This document shows, in pieces, positions 18,368 through 27,553 of a stretch of DNA of 64,000 nt. This DNA comes from Nitrospirota bacterium (GTDB taxonomy: Bacteria; Nitrospirota; Nitrospiria; SBBL01; JAADHI01), in NCBI GenBank assembly GCA_029261215.1, contig JAJDBT010000082.1:62001-126000 (forward strand). Direction: 5' to 3'. Made by a program: the position numbers and the translations under genes. Position 1 is the stretch's first letter. Each line of letters opens with the position of its first letter. A model generated the notes under the pieces. It did not search any database. It was not told the origin of the DNA and was given only the letters and a program-made list of their open reading frames with translations.

Positions 18368-19078
18368 ATGAGTGGGCAGGGTCATTCAATCAAAACGGAA
18401 TCACGGGGAAAGTGGGTCGTCTTTATGTTTATTGCGCTGGCTGTTTTCCTTTTCTTCTTTTTTGATCTCGGTCGCTACGTAACGCTTGCGGCACTGAAAC
18501 AAAACAAGGACGCTTTGAAACAATATGCTGAGGACAATTATCTTGCCACTGTGCTGATGTTTATTTCGATTTACATGATTCAAACCGCCTTGTCTTTGCC
18601 CGGTGCGGCGATTTTAACCCTTGCGGGTGGTTTTCTCTTTGGTGCCTTAAGGGGCGTCATTTATGTGAATATTGGTGCGACGGCGGGTGCTGTTTTGGCT
18701 TTTATGGCTGCGCGATATCTTTTTCGGGATGCAGTCGAACGAAAATTTGGCAAACGACTTGCCGGGATTCAAGCGGGTTTTACAAGCAACGCCTTTAATT
18801 ACCTGTTAACGCTTCGTCTGATTCCCCTCTTTCCTTTTTTTCTTGTGAATCTGGCCGCAGGGCTCACACGCATCAAGCTTAGCACCTACCTTTTGGCCAC
18901 AGCCATTGGTATTTTACCGGGGAGTTTTGTTTTTACCAATGCGGGAAAGCAGCTGGGCGACATTAATGCTTTAAAAGATATTGCCTCTCCCGGTGTGCTG
19001 GGCGCTTTTTCCTTATTGGGGATTTTAGCCTTGGTGCCCGTGATTTATCATAAACTCAAAAAAGCGTCGGTGGCTTAA
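18368..19078 (+). CDS. TVP38/TMEM64 family membrane protein
   Basis: 236 residues, polytopic. One N-terminal helix (about 18-36) is followed by the SNARE-associated/VTT domain with its re-entrant motif: LPGAAILTLAGGFLFG (about residues 77-92), an FxxxxGxNxF-like region, then RLIPLFPFFLVNLAAG and LPGSFVFTNAGKQL. The family is related to DedA proteins and is implicated in lipid scrambling or proton-coupled transport; the precise substrate is unknown. A strong SD (GGAGGG) precedes the ATG. The next gene, a flavoprotein, starts 41 bases downstream; this pairing is common in bacteria. Confidence 0.92.
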   Translation: MSGQGHSIKTESRGKWVVFMFIALAVFLFFFFDLGRYVTLAALKQNKDALKQYAEDNYLATVLMFISIYMIQTALSLPGAAILTLAGGFLFGALRGVIYVNIGATAGAVLAFMAARYLFRDAVERKFGKRLAGIQAGFTSNAFNYLLTLRLIPLFPFFLVNLAAGLTRIKLSTYLLATAIGILPGSFVFTNAGKQLGDINALKDIASPGVLGAFSLLGILALVPVIYHKLKKASVA

Positions 19079-19119
19079 GAGAAAATCCATCGAGCAAAAC
19101 GATAAGGGAATGGGGGAAT

Positions 19120-20571
19120 ATGGAGGTTTACGACTTAATCGTGATTGGCGGTGGCGCGGCGGGATTGGTGACAGCAAGTGGTGCCGCTCAGCTTGGGGCA
19201 AAAGTCGCACTCATCGAAAAAGAGAAGCTGGGAGGCGAATGTCTCTGGACGGGCTGTGTGCCAAGCAAGGCGCTGATCCATGCGGCCCGGACAAAACGGA
19301 AAATCGATCTTTCTGAAAAAATGGGTTTTGAAACGGGCGCCGTTCGGGTTGATTTTTCCAAAGTCATGGCGCATGTGCATGACACGGTGATGGCGATTGA
19401 ACCCCACGACAACCCGGAGCGGTTTAGAAAAATGGGTATTCGGGTCGTTAAAGGCCATGCGGCCTTTAGCGGCCACGACCGCGTGGAAGTGAATGGTGAA
19501 ACTTTGATTGGCAGCCGTTTTTGTATCGCAACGGGCGCAGGCGCTGCCGTGCCCCCGATTGAAGGCATCAAAGACGTTGCTTATTTGACGCACGAAAATT
19601 TTTTTGATCTCAGAAAACAGCCTGTACACCTGATGATTATTGGCGCGGGACCCATTGGCTGCGAATTGGGGCAGGCGATGTCACGACTGGGCACGCAAGT
19701 CACGCTGATTGAAACGTCGGACTGTGTCCTGCACAACGATGATAAAGAACTGGCCTGTATGCTGCACCATTATCTTGATGAGGAGATGCGTATTCATGTG
19801 GGGACGCGGGCGGTTAAAGTTGAAGAGAAAGGTGGTTTGTTTCGTTTGAGTTGTCAGCGGGGCGATGAGACCTTTGTCGTTGAAGGAGATGCGTTGCTGC
19901 TTGCAACTGGAAAACAGCCACGAACCTCTGGTTTGGGTCTGGATAAAGTCGGGGTCATGGTGTCTAAAAATGGCATTCAGGTAGATGCCTCGCTCCGCAC
20001 CACCAATCCCAGAGTGTTTGCTTGTGGCGATGTCGCCGGGCCTTATCTTTTTACGCACATGGCGGAATATCAGGCGGGCCTCGTGATTAGTAATGCACTC
20101 ATCCCCTTATTAAATCGAAAAGTGTCCTACAAGGTGGTGCCCTGGGTGACCTATACAGACCCTGAACTCGCACATGTTGGTCTTTCCGAAGATGCCGCCA
20201 AAGCACAGTTTGGGGAGGAGAGAATATCTGTTTTTCGGTATGAAGTGAAAAATAATGATCGGCATATCATTGAAGGAGAGACCCGTGGCGTGGTAAAACT
20301 CGTCACAACATCTGGCGGTAAAATTCTGGGGTGTGACCTCTTGGGGGAAAATGCGGGAGATTTGATACCCGAATACGCTTTGGCGATTAAACAAGGGCTT
20401 TCTGTGGGTGCGATTTCAGGATTAATCCACGCCTATCCCACACTTGCTCAGGCAAACAAACGCGCGAGCGATCGTTATTACGCTGAAAAGATTTTTAAAG
20501 GAATGATTCCGAAGCTTGTGCGTTGGTGGCTCGAAAGAACACGTCCGAGGAAGACGGACATTGACCCATAG
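19120..20571 (+). CDS. FAD-dependent pyridine nucleotide-disulfide oxidoreductase (MerA/Lpd-like)
   Basis: 483 residues, class-I flavoprotein disulfide reductase. The FAD Rossmann GGGAAG is at residues 10-15, redox pair C41/C46 sits in GGECLWTGCVPSK, the NAD(P)-binding GAGPIG lies near 173, and ACGDVAGPYLFTH marks the second FAD contact. At the dimer interface the usual catalytic His of lipoamide dehydrogenase (HxHPT) is replaced by Tyr (HAYPT), as in non-lipoamide members often encoded next to TVP38 genes. No HMA domain and no C-terminal Cys pair are present, so mercuric reductase activity is unlikely. The electron acceptor is unknown. Confidence 0.9.
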   Translation: MEVYDLIVIGGGAAGLVTASGAAQLGAKVALIEKEKLGGECLWTGCVPSKALIHAARTKRKIDLSEKMGFETGAVRVDFSKVMAHVHDTVMAIEPHDNPERFRKMGIRVVKGHAAFSGHDRVEVNGETLIGSRFCIATGAGAAVPPIEGIKDVAYLTHENFFDLRKQPVHLMIIGAGPIGCELGQAMSRLGTQVTLIETSDCVLHNDDKELACMLHHYLDEEMRIHVGTRAVKVEEKGGLFRLSCQRGDETFVVEGDALLLATGKQPRTSGLGLDKVGVMVSKNGIQVDASLRTTNPRVFACGDVAGPYLFTHMAEYQAGLVISNALIPLLNRKVSYKVVPWVTYTDPELAHVGLSEDAAKAQFGEERISVFRYEVKNNDRHIIEGETRGVVKLVTTSGGKILGCDLLGENAGDLIPEYALAIKQGLSVGAISGLIHAYPTLAQANKRASDRYYAEKIFKGMIPKLVRWWLERTRPRKTDIDP

Positions 20572-20587
20572 TCCAGTGGAGTAAGTT

Positions 20588-21760
20588 ATGCAATTTGAAA
20601 ATAGATTATCTCAGTCCGCCGACCCCGATGAAATCATTGCTGCCTTAAGTGAAGGGCCCGCCGGTGAGTATGACCTTGGTATTTTATTTTTATCGCTCAT
20701 GGTCTCTGAAGAAGTTGAGCAGATCGTCGAAGGTCTCCGACAGAACATCTCTGTCCGCCATTTTTTGGCGGCCACCTGTTCCGGGGTAATTGGGAATGAC
20801 ATCGAAATTGAAGATCAACCCGCAGCAACCCTGATGCTGGCCAAGCTTCCGGGGGTAAATGTTGCTCCGTTTTACATTGATCAGGCTCAGTTAAAACAAA
20901 TGGATGCTCCGGCGGCCTGGCACCAGTTTTTTGACCTATTCCCCAATGAACAACCTGTTTTTCTCGTGTTGCCCGATCCTTTTTTGCTGGATATTAACCA
21001 ATTTTTAAATGGGATCAATAAGGCGTATCCCGGATGTACGATTGCGGGTGGATTGTTGAGCGGAGCCAATCAGCCGGAAGGAAACACGCTGATGTTGAAT
21101 GGATCTTATTATGACCAGGGAATGATCGGTGTGGCGCTGACAGGCGATATTACCGCAGAGACCGTGGTATCGCAGGGCTGTCGATCCGTCGGGGAGAGCT
21201 ATGTGGTCACCAGGGCCGAGCATAACGTGATTTATGAACTGGGAGGAAGGCCTTTTATCGAGGTTCTGCAAGAAGTCGTCAGCCAGGCGACCCCTCATGA
21301 TCAAATGTTGTTACAGCAGGCCATCCTGATCGGGATTGCGATGGATGAAGCGAGGAATACCCCTGGGCGAGGCGATTTTTTGATTCGTGGGTTGATGCGT
21401 CTGGATGAGGATACGGGTTCGGGATCGATCGGTGATTATATTCATGCCGGCCAAAGTCTTCAATTTCATGTCCGTGACGCTGAGGCAGCCATTGAAGATT
21501 TGAATGAACTTCTGGCGATGCAGCAGGAAAGCCAAGTGCGTCGCAAACCGAAAGCAGCAATGGTCTTCAGTTGTACGGGGCGGGGCGAGCACCTTTTTTC
21601 ATGTAAAAGCCACGATATCGGAAGAATACAGTCTTATCTCGGCCCGATTCCAGCAACCGGTTTTTTCTGTGCCGGAGAAATCGGACGTGTTGGCGGTCAA
21701 ACCTTCCTGCACGGTTTTACCAACAGCATGCTTCTTTTTTATCAGCCTTTGAAAAATTGA
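20588..21760 (+). CDS. FIST domain signal-transduction protein
   Basis: 390 residues, soluble. An N-terminal FIST_N domain (LFLSLMVSEEVEQIVEG, then TCSGVIGNDIEIED) and a C-terminal FIST_C domain ending in FFCAGEIGRVGGQTFLHG are both complete. FIST domains are ligand-binding sensory modules thought to bind small molecules such as amino acids. Here the domain stands alone with no kinase or cyclase fused to it, so any output must be through partners. It follows the flavoprotein gene by 16 bases with a GGAG SD, so the three genes from 18368 probably form one operon. Confidence 0.9.
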   Translation: MQFENRLSQSADPDEIIAALSEGPAGEYDLGILFLSLMVSEEVEQIVEGLRQNISVRHFLAATCSGVIGNDIEIEDQPAATLMLAKLPGVNVAPFYIDQAQLKQMDAPAAWHQFFDLFPNEQPVFLVLPDPFLLDINQFLNGINKAYPGCTIAGGLLSGANQPEGNTLMLNGSYYDQGMIGVALTGDITAETVVSQGCRSVGESYVVTRAEHNVIYELGGRPFIEVLQEVVSQATPHDQMLLQQAILIGIAMDEARNTPGRGDFLIRGLMRLDEDTGSGSIGDYIHAGQSLQFHVRDAEAAIEDLNELLAMQQESQVRRKPKAAMVFSCTGRGEHLFSCKSHDIGRIQSYLGPIPATGFFCAGEIGRVGGQTFLHGFTNSMLLFYQPLKN

Positions 21761-21814
21761 ATCCGATACTACGATGGTTCAAGCACAGGCGTTTTTCTCT
21801 CATCAAAAAATGGC

Positions 21815-22462
21815 ATGACGATGAATAAACCCACACTCGTGTATATCGCCGATCCCATGTGTTCCTGGTGTTGGGGTTTTTCACCGGTGATGGAAACGAT
21901 ACACGCAGCGTTTTCAGCGGATCTAAATGTTCAAGTGCTCATGGGTGGTTTACGGCCAGGAACCAGGGAGCCGATGACGGCTGATTTGCGAGCAGATATT
22001 TTACACCATTGGCGCGAAGTCCATCGTCGCACCGGGCAGCCCTTTCAATTTGAAGGTGCCATGCCGCCGGGTTTTGTCTATAACACCGAGCCCGCTTGCC
22101 GTGCAGTTGTGGTTGTTTCGGAGATTGCCCCTGCGCGTACTTTTTCGTATTTAAAGCGGGTGCAGGCCGCTTTTTACAGCGCATTGCAAGATGTAACGCA
22201 GTTTGACGTTTTACTTGAATTGGCCGGGGAAGAAGGCATTTCACCAAAGGTATTTTCAAGTACATTTCACTCCGACACCCTGAAGCAAAAAACACAGGCG
22301 CAGTTTATTAAAACGCAGGATCTGGGTGTGGGAGGCTTTCCTACGGTGATAATGCAGCATGAGGTCGGCTCGACGGTCTTGAGTCGTGGTTATCGTTCGC
22401 TTGAGACCTTACGGGCGGCTTTGGAGGATTGGTGGTCTAAATACCTCGTGGTTTCTGATTGA
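21815..22462 (+). CDS. DsbA-family thioredoxin-fold protein (FrnE-like)
   Basis: 215 residues without a signal peptide, hence probably cytoplasmic. The active site is CSWC (residues 16-19) in DPMCSWCWGF, and the cis-Pro loop is GGFPTVI. The insert between them is helical, as in DsbA/2-hydroxychromene isomerase-type proteins. FrnE-like members act as cytosolic thiol oxidoreductases. A second ATG at 21821 is possible. It closes the redox group that starts at 18368. Confidence 0.88.
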   Translation: MTMNKPTLVYIADPMCSWCWGFSPVMETIHAAFSADLNVQVLMGGLRPGTREPMTADLRADILHHWREVHRRTGQPFQFEGAMPPGFVYNTEPACRAVVVVSEIAPARTFSYLKRVQAAFYSALQDVTQFDVLLELAGEEGISPKVFSSTFHSDTLKQKTQAQFIKTQDLGVGGFPTVIMQHEVGSTVLSRGYRSLETLRAALEDWWSKYLVVSD

Positions 22463-22514
22463 TGCGACCCCGGCGGGTTTTTATGGGAATTTAGGCGTAT
22501 TTTTAAAAGATTCT

Positions 22515-22543
22515 TTGAGCAGTCTTTCTGTTTTTGTTATAAT
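22515..22543 (+). promoter_or_regulatory. Sigma70-type promoter for the ybiT-like gene
   Basis: TTGAGC at 22515-22520, a 17-base spacer and a perfect TATAAT at 22538-22543, followed by a leader of about 105 bases before the TTG start at 22655. This is the best -35/-10 pair found in the window. Confidence 0.75.
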
Positions 22544-22654
22544 GAACTCCTCTTTTTGACGATTTTCCGCTTTACACACCAAAATCGTATATACTGAATG
22601 ACAAAGCGCTCCGGTGTGCGCAGACTATTTTATTATTTTGCAAGGAGTATCCAC

Positions 22655-24268
22655 TTGATTTCTACAGCAGACATTACGATGCAGTTTGGGGCAAAGCCTC
22701 TTTTTGAACATGTTTCCGTTAAATTTGGTGATGGGAACCGTTATGGTTTAATCGGTGCCAATGGTGCCGGAAAATCAACCTTTATGAAAATTCTTTCAGG
22801 CGATTTGGAAGCCACGGCCGGAACCGTGGCGATTGGCCCGAATAAGCGATTGGGAACACTCCGTCAGGATCAGTTTGCCTATGAAAATGAAAAAGTCCTT
22901 GATGTCGTCATCATGGGAAACGCCGAGTTGTGGAAAATAAAGAGAGAACGAGAACGCATTTATGCCCTGCCGGAAATGAGCGAGGAAGAGGGCATGAGGG
23001 TCGGTGATCTTGAGGCCGAGTTTGCTGAAATGGATGGGTACACAGCAGAATCCCGTGCAGGTGAGCTTTTGCTGGGCCTGGGGATTCCTTTAGAACAGCA
23101 CGAAGGCCCGATGAGTGCGGTTGCGCCCGGCTGGAAACTACGTGTTTTGCTGGCGCAGGTTTTGTTTGCTGATCCGGATATTATGCTGCTGGACGAGCCG
23201 ACAAACCATCTCGACCTGAACGCGATCCGTTGGCTGGAAAATGTATTGAAAGATCGCTCTTCGACAATGATTATTATTTCTCACGACCGTCATTTTTTAA
23301 ACAGTGTCTGTACACATATGGCGGATCTGGATTATGGCGAAATCCGCATGTTCAATGGAAACTATGATGAATACATGACGGCGGCCACAGCCGTTCGGGA
23401 GCGCTTGTTAGCCAATAACGCCAAAAAGAAGGCCCAGATTGCGGAATTGCAAACCTTTGTCCGCCGGTTTTCTGCCAACGCTTCCAAGGCAAGACAGGCC
23501 ACCTCTCGTGCGAACCAAATTGAAAAAATTAAGCTGGATGAAGTGAAACCGTCGAGCCGGGTCTACCCTTATCTGCGGTTTGAACAGGAGAAAAAGTTGT
23601 ATCGCGCCGCCCTTGAAGTGAATGACTTGAGCAAAGGTTACGGGCAAGGCCCTTTGTTTAAAGGTTTGAGTTTATCTGTGAATGTTGGGGAACGCATTGC
23701 AATCATTGGCCCAAATGGCATTGGCAAAACCACGCTTCTTCGGACACTCTTGCCAGAGGGTCAGGAAGAGGAAGGCCTGAAACCGGATAGTGGGACAGTC
23801 AAATGGTCTGAAAACGCTACGGTGGGTTATTTTGGACAGGATCATACACACGATTTTGAAAAAAACATGTCGGTTTTTGACTGGATGAATCAATGGCGAA
23901 GTCCGGAGGTGGATGAACAAGAAGTTCGGGCGACTTTGGGTCGGCTTTTGTTTACAAAAGGCGACATGAATAAATCGATTAAAGTCCTTTCCGGCGGGGA
24001 ACAAGGTCGGATGTTGTTTGGCAAACTCATTTTGCAGCGGCCAAATGTTTTGATGATGGACGAGCCGACCAATCACCTTGATATGGAATCCATCGAATCG
24101 CTCAACAGCGCCTTGGATGGATACCCCGGTTCCTTGATTGTGGTCAGTCACGACCGAGAATTCGTGTCTTCTTTGGCGACCCGAATTATTGAGCTGACAC
24201 CAGAAGGTGTGGTTGATTATAATAATACTTACGAAAACTACTTGCAAAGCCAGGGCGTAGGCGTGTAA
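22655..24268 (+). CDS. ybiT: ABC-F family ATPase, YbiT type
   Basis: Start placed at TTG 22655, because AAGGAG (22642-22647) lies 7 bases before it and the protein then begins [11 protein letters not shown], just as E. coli YbiT begins; the frame is open upstream to 22598. 537 residues with two ABC domains: Walker [10 protein letters not shown] and [18 protein letters not shown] signature in the second half, Walker [11 protein letters not shown] and [10 protein letters not shown]. The linker runs through [24 protein letters not shown] proteins act on ribosomes, gating the exit-site tRNA or resolving stalls. No membrane domain is present. It is first of three genes with the J-domain protein and Uup. 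Confidence 0.95.
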   Translation: MISTADITMQFGAKPLFEHVSVKFGDGNRYGLIGANGAGKSTFMKILSGDLEATAGTVAIGPNKRLGTLRQDQFAYENEKVLDVVIMGNAELWKIKRERERIYALPEMSEEEGMRVGDLEAEFAEMDGYTAESRAGELLLGLGIPLEQHEGPMSAVAPGWKLRVLLAQVLFADPDIMLLDEPTNHLDLNAIRWLENVLKDRSSTMIIISHDRHFLNSVCTHMADLDYGEIRMFNGNYDEYMTAATAVRERLLANNAKKKAQIAELQTFVRRFSANASKARQATSRANQIEKIKLDEVKPSSRVYPYLRFEQEKKLYRAALEVNDLSKGYGQGPLFKGLSLSVNVGERIAIIGPNGIGKTTLLRTLLPEGQEEEGLKPDSGTVKWSENATVGYFGQDHTHDFEKNMSVFDWMNQWRSPEVDEQEVRATLGRLLFTKGDMNKSIKVLSGGEQGRMLFGKLILQRPNVLMMDEPTNHLDMESIESLNSALDGYPGSLIVVSHDREFVSSLATRIIELTPEGVVDYNNTYENYLQSQGVGV

Positions 24269-24365
24269 ACAGCATCATTCGGCTCATAGGACGGCCAAAA
24301 TCGAAATTATGGTTTAAAAGGTTTCCATCAGAGTCGTTCGATAGCGAAAAGATGGGACTGAGTCG

Positions 24366-24965
24366 ATGGCGCAAGCTGAATCCATAAAGCACTTTTTAGA
24401 GCGGCACCGTAAATTAAAACGCCATTTGGCCAAAATGCAGGCTTCCCTGCCTGAATCCCTGGATCAGGCCTTTAACCGTTATTATGAAAGTCAACCTCTG
24501 ACCTATGTGAAATTTGAAGAAAAACTCTTTCGCATGGAAATATTGATGACGCAAATGAATGAACAGCTTCGAGAAGTAGACAGCATGTCGATGCTGCGGC
24601 AGGCGGCAGGACGGGTGAATTATATTGCGGATCGGCTGGATGAAATCGAGGCTGCACTTTTTAACCGCTCTCGCCGAAGACGCCGTTTCCCCTTTGACCT
24701 TTCCGATTTTTTTAGTCGAGCGTCGAGTGGTCAGCAGCAAAATGGATTTTCGGAATCGAAGGGGGAAGTCTCTTCTCTCTCTCAAGCATATTCTGTGCTT
24801 GAACTGGAGGAAGGGGTCAGTTTGATTGAAGTAATGAGAACCTTTCGCCGCATGGCCAAAAAATACCATCCTGATGCGCGCGGTGGCGACCGGAGTGATG
24901 AAACGCAACTCCGCAAGGTCGTCGAAGCCTATCAACTCATCAAGGAATCGCTTTCTACAGATTAA
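24366..24965 (+). CDS. J-domain protein with N-terminal coiled-coil region
   Basis: 199 residues. The first 100 residues are basic and helical with a charged, coiled-coil character and no known family. A Ser-rich, disordered-looking linker follows. Residues about 137-198 form a J-domain with the essential HPD tripeptide in KKYHPDARGG, between helices II and III. J-domains stimulate DnaK-type ATPases; a J-domain placed at the C-terminus indicates a specialised co-chaperone rather than DnaJ itself (no G/F or zinc-finger region). The gene lies between two ABC-F genes, 4 bases before uup. Confidence 0.85.
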   Translation: MAQAESIKHFLERHRKLKRHLAKMQASLPESLDQAFNRYYESQPLTYVKFEEKLFRMEILMTQMNEQLREVDSMSMLRQAAGRVNYIADRLDEIEAALFNRSRRRRRFPFDLSDFFSRASSGQQQNGFSESKGEVSSLSQAYSVLELEEGVSLIEVMRTFRRMAKKYHPDARGGDRSDETQLRKVVEAYQLIKESLSTD

Positions 24966-24969
24966 GACG

Positions 24970-26781
24970 ATGAGTACGATTCCCCTAATCAGCTGCCAAA
25001 ATTTAAAAAAATCCTACGGAACGCATCTGTTGTTTTCAGACCTGTCCCTGGGGTTTTTCTCTGAAGAACGTCTCGGATTGATTGGTCCTAATGGTTCGGG
25101 TAAAAGCACCCTGCTGAAAATTATGGCGGGTGTTGAAGAACCGTCTTCTGGCAATCTTTCGAAAAAACGAGACTTGCATCTTATTTATCTTGCACAGGAG
25201 GACTGTCTCGATCCGGAAAAAACAGTGGAAGAAGTGCTTTTTGAAAATCTGCCGCAGGACGACATTCACTGGTCTGCAGATCGGGAAATCCGCACCCTGG
25301 TTGATGGATTGGCCTTTGAGGATTTGTATCAAGCGGTGGGCACGCTTTCCGGTGGATGGCGAAAACGTCTTTCCATTGCTCAGGCGCTGATTCAAAAACC
25401 GGATTTATTGCTGATGGATGAGCCGACGAACCATCTTGATCTGGAAGGCATTTTGTGGTTAGAGTCGCGGCTTCAATCTGCCAGTTTTGCTTTTGTACTG
25501 GTCAGCCATGACCGGGTTTTTTTAGAAAACACCACAAATCGCATCGTCGAGCTCAATCGCCGGTATCCGGAGGGGTATTTGCGCGTCGAAGGAAATTACA
25601 GCACGTTTCTTGAGCGACGCGATGAATTTACAAATACGCAGGCGCAAGAGGAAAAGACCCTGTCGAGTCAGGTCCGCCGCGAAGTCGCCTGGCTGCAGCG
25701 TGGCCCCAAGGCGAGGACGACCAAGGCGCAGTTTCGTATCGATCAGGCCGGTGAGCTTCAAAAAGAGCTTAGCGCGGTTAAATCGCGTAATGCCGAGAAT
25801 CAAATGGCAGGCTTGGGATTTGACGCGACCGATCGAAAGACAAAAGTCCTGCTCGAAACAAAAGACTTGGGGATGTCTCTTGGCGGAAAACAACTTTTTA
25901 AAAACCTGAACCTGACGCTTTCACCAGGGTTTTGCTTGGGCTTGCTGGGTCGAAACGGAAGTGGGAAAAGTACCCTGACCCGTCTTTTTACCGGCGAGTT
26001 AAAACCTGATGCCGGATCGATTAAAAGAGCCGAGGGCCTCAAAATTGTGGTCTTTGGGCAAGAGCGGGAGCAACTCAATCAAAACCAAACCTTGAAAGAA
26101 GCCCTTTCCCCAGAGGGCGGCGATCAGGTGCTTTATCAGGGTCGCACGATTCATATCGTTTCCTGGGCAAAACGCTTCTTGTTTACCACGCAACAGTTGG
26201 GACTTCCGGTTTCCAGGCTTTCCGGGGGAGAGCAGGCCAGACTGCTGATCGCCAACTTGATGTTAAAGCCTGCAGATTTTTTATTACTGGATGAACCCAC
26301 CAACGATCTTGACATTCCGACCCTTGAAGTATTAGAGGCGCGTTTGGCAGAATTTCCGGGAGCGATTGTTCTAATCACCCATGATCGTTTTTTATTGGAC
26401 CGTTTAAGCGATGCACTTCTTTCTCTTGAAGGGGACGGGAAGACCGCTTTTTATGCTGACATGAATCAATGGCAACAGGCGCAACAATCTAAATCTTTGG
26501 AGGGGACGGCCTCGAAGAAGGCCTCGAAATCTCAAATGAAGCATATCGATAAACATACAAACAAACTTTCTCATAAAGAACGAAAAGAACTCAGTCGCAT
26601 CGGAGAAAGCATTGAAAAGGCCAATGATCAGGTTGATGCAATCAAGGCGCAGATGAATGATCCGGCCACTCAAAGTAAGCCGGAGCGCTTACTTGCATTA
26701 TCCGAGCAGCTCGAAGCCGCAGAAGAAAAGGTGGAAAAACTGTATCGACGCTGGGAAGAGCTCGACGGGCGCGACGGCTGA
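24970..26781 (+). CDS. uup: ABC-F family ATPase Uup
   Basis: Start at ATG 24970, 4 bases after the J-domain gene (the open frame upstream is inside that gene). 603 residues: ABC domain 1 with GPNGSGKST and [14 protein letters not shown], linker, ABC domain 2 with GRNGSGKST, LSGGEQARL and LLLDEPTNDLDIPT, and a C-terminal coiled coil (about 520-600, with KLSHKERKELSRI) characteristic of Uup, where it binds DNA or RNA. Uup works on ribosomes and limits precise excision of transposons in E. coli. The linker contains RGPKARTTKAQFRID, typical of the family. Confidence 0.95.
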   Translation: MSTIPLISCQNLKKSYGTHLLFSDLSLGFFSEERLGLIGPNGSGKSTLLKIMAGVEEPSSGNLSKKRDLHLIYLAQEDCLDPEKTVEEVLFENLPQDDIHWSADREIRTLVDGLAFEDLYQAVGTLSGGWRKRLSIAQALIQKPDLLLMDEPTNHLDLEGILWLESRLQSASFAFVLVSHDRVFLENTTNRIVELNRRYPEGYLRVEGNYSTFLERRDEFTNTQAQEEKTLSSQVRREVAWLQRGPKARTTKAQFRIDQAGELQKELSAVKSRNAENQMAGLGFDATDRKTKVLLETKDLGMSLGGKQLFKNLNLTLSPGFCLGLLGRNGSGKSTLTRLFTGELKPDAGSIKRAEGLKIVVFGQEREQLNQNQTLKEALSPEGGDQVLYQGRTIHIVSWAKRFLFTTQQLGLPVSRLSGGEQARLLIANLMLKPADFLLLDEPTNDLDIPTLEVLEARLAEFPGAIVLITHDRFLLDRLSDALLSLEGDGKTAFYADMNQWQQAQQSKSLEGTASKKASKSQMKHIDKHTNKLSHKERKELSRIGESIEKANDQVDAIKAQMNDPATQSKPERLLALSEQLEAAEEKVEKLYRRWEELDGRDG

Positions 26782-26919
26782 TTCAATCTTGCTTGAAACC
26801 GCGTTTTTTTGATCTGCGACTCCCATTGAGGATGTGATGAGATTTCATGTCTCTGGTGGCCACAATTGGTGCGCCCAGGATCTATGGACAAACGCATTAT
26901 GTATTGAGGAGATTTGGGG

Positions 26920-27372
26920 ATGCGTCAGGGACTGATTGTGCTGTTATTTTTTTTCCTTTTTGTCTCGCGGGTCTCTGGAGAGAGTGGGATCCTGAGTATA
27001 GCCAGTGCGCATGATGTTAAGTCGACCGCCGACCGCTTTGAAAAGACATTGGAAGAAAAAGGCATGACGCTCTTTGGCAGAATCAATCATGCAGATGCGG
27101 CGCGGAACGTGGGGCAGGTTTTGCGCCCGACGGAATTAATTGTTTTTGGCAATCCGAAAGTCGGGACCCGCCTGATGCAGTGCGCTCAAAGTATTGCTAT
27201 TGATCTTCCTCAAAAAGCCCTCATCTGGGAAGACGAAAAAGGCAAGGTCTGGTTTTCTTATAATGATCCAGGTTTTCTGGCAAAACGGCATGATTTTCAG
27301 GAATGTGCTGATGTGATTCAAAAAATATCGGGCGTATTGAATCGACTTGCGCTATCCGCCACCCGGCCTTAA
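26920..27372 (+). CDS. Exported DUF302 domain protein
   Basis: Start at ATG 26920 with GAGGA 10 bases upstream (a TTG at 26914 is less likely). 150 residues: signal peptide (1-20, SRVSG), then one complete DUF302 domain (VKSTADRFEKTLEEKGMTLF, ELIVFGNPKVGTRLM, LPQKALIWEDEKGKVW). DUF302 proteins are small, periplasmic or cytosolic, and of unknown biochemical role; the fold suggests ligand or metal binding. It stands alone and is followed by a hairpin. Confidence 0.9.
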   Translation: MRQGLIVLLFFFLFVSRVSGESGILSIASAHDVKSTADRFEKTLEEKGMTLFGRINHADAARNVGQVLRPTELIVFGNPKVGTRLMQCAQSIAIDLPQKALIWEDEKGKVWFSYNDPGFLAKRHDFQECADVIQKISGVLNRLALSATRP

Positions 27373-27402
27373 GTCAAATAGAGAAGAACTCCCTTGATTT
27401 CA

Positions 27403-27445
27403 AAAACATCACCACCGATGCCCTGCGCATCAGTGGTGATGTTTT
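27403..27445 (+). terminator. Long hairpin after the DUF302 gene (putative terminator)
   Basis: A perfect 12-bp stem pairs 27403-27414 with 27434-27445, and an inner 5-bp stem pairs 27417-27421 with 27427-27431. The foot of the stem is AAAA/TTTT, so the T tract is only 4 bases. It lies 30 bases after the stop and before the rnhA promoter. Confidence 0.65.
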
Positions 27446-27490
27446 GCCATTTGCTTTGAAGCTTGCCCGATCACACTGACCCGCGTTATA

Positions 27491-27518
27491 TTGACCCATT
27501 GTATCGTCTTTTTAATCT
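27491..27518 (+). promoter_or_regulatory. Putative promoter for rnhA
   Basis: TTGACC at 27491-27496, a 16-base spacer and TAATCT at 27513-27518. The predicted start near 27525 gives a leader of about 29 bases that contains an AAAGGA SD before ATG 27554. Confidence 0.38.
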
Positions 27519-27553
27519 GACGAACAGCAATTTTCAATAAAAAGGATCCCAGT

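Noticed and set aside
23672-24247. 191-residue minus-strand ORF
   Set aside because: Antisense to the second ABC domain of the YbiT-like protein.
24414-24935. 173-residue minus-strand ORF
   Set aside because: Antisense to the J-domain gene, whose HPD motif and operon position are clear.
26782-26830. Short hairpin TTCAA...TTGAA followed by T run after uup
   Set aside because: 5-bp AT-rich stem with 6 extra bases before the T run; too weak to call a terminator.
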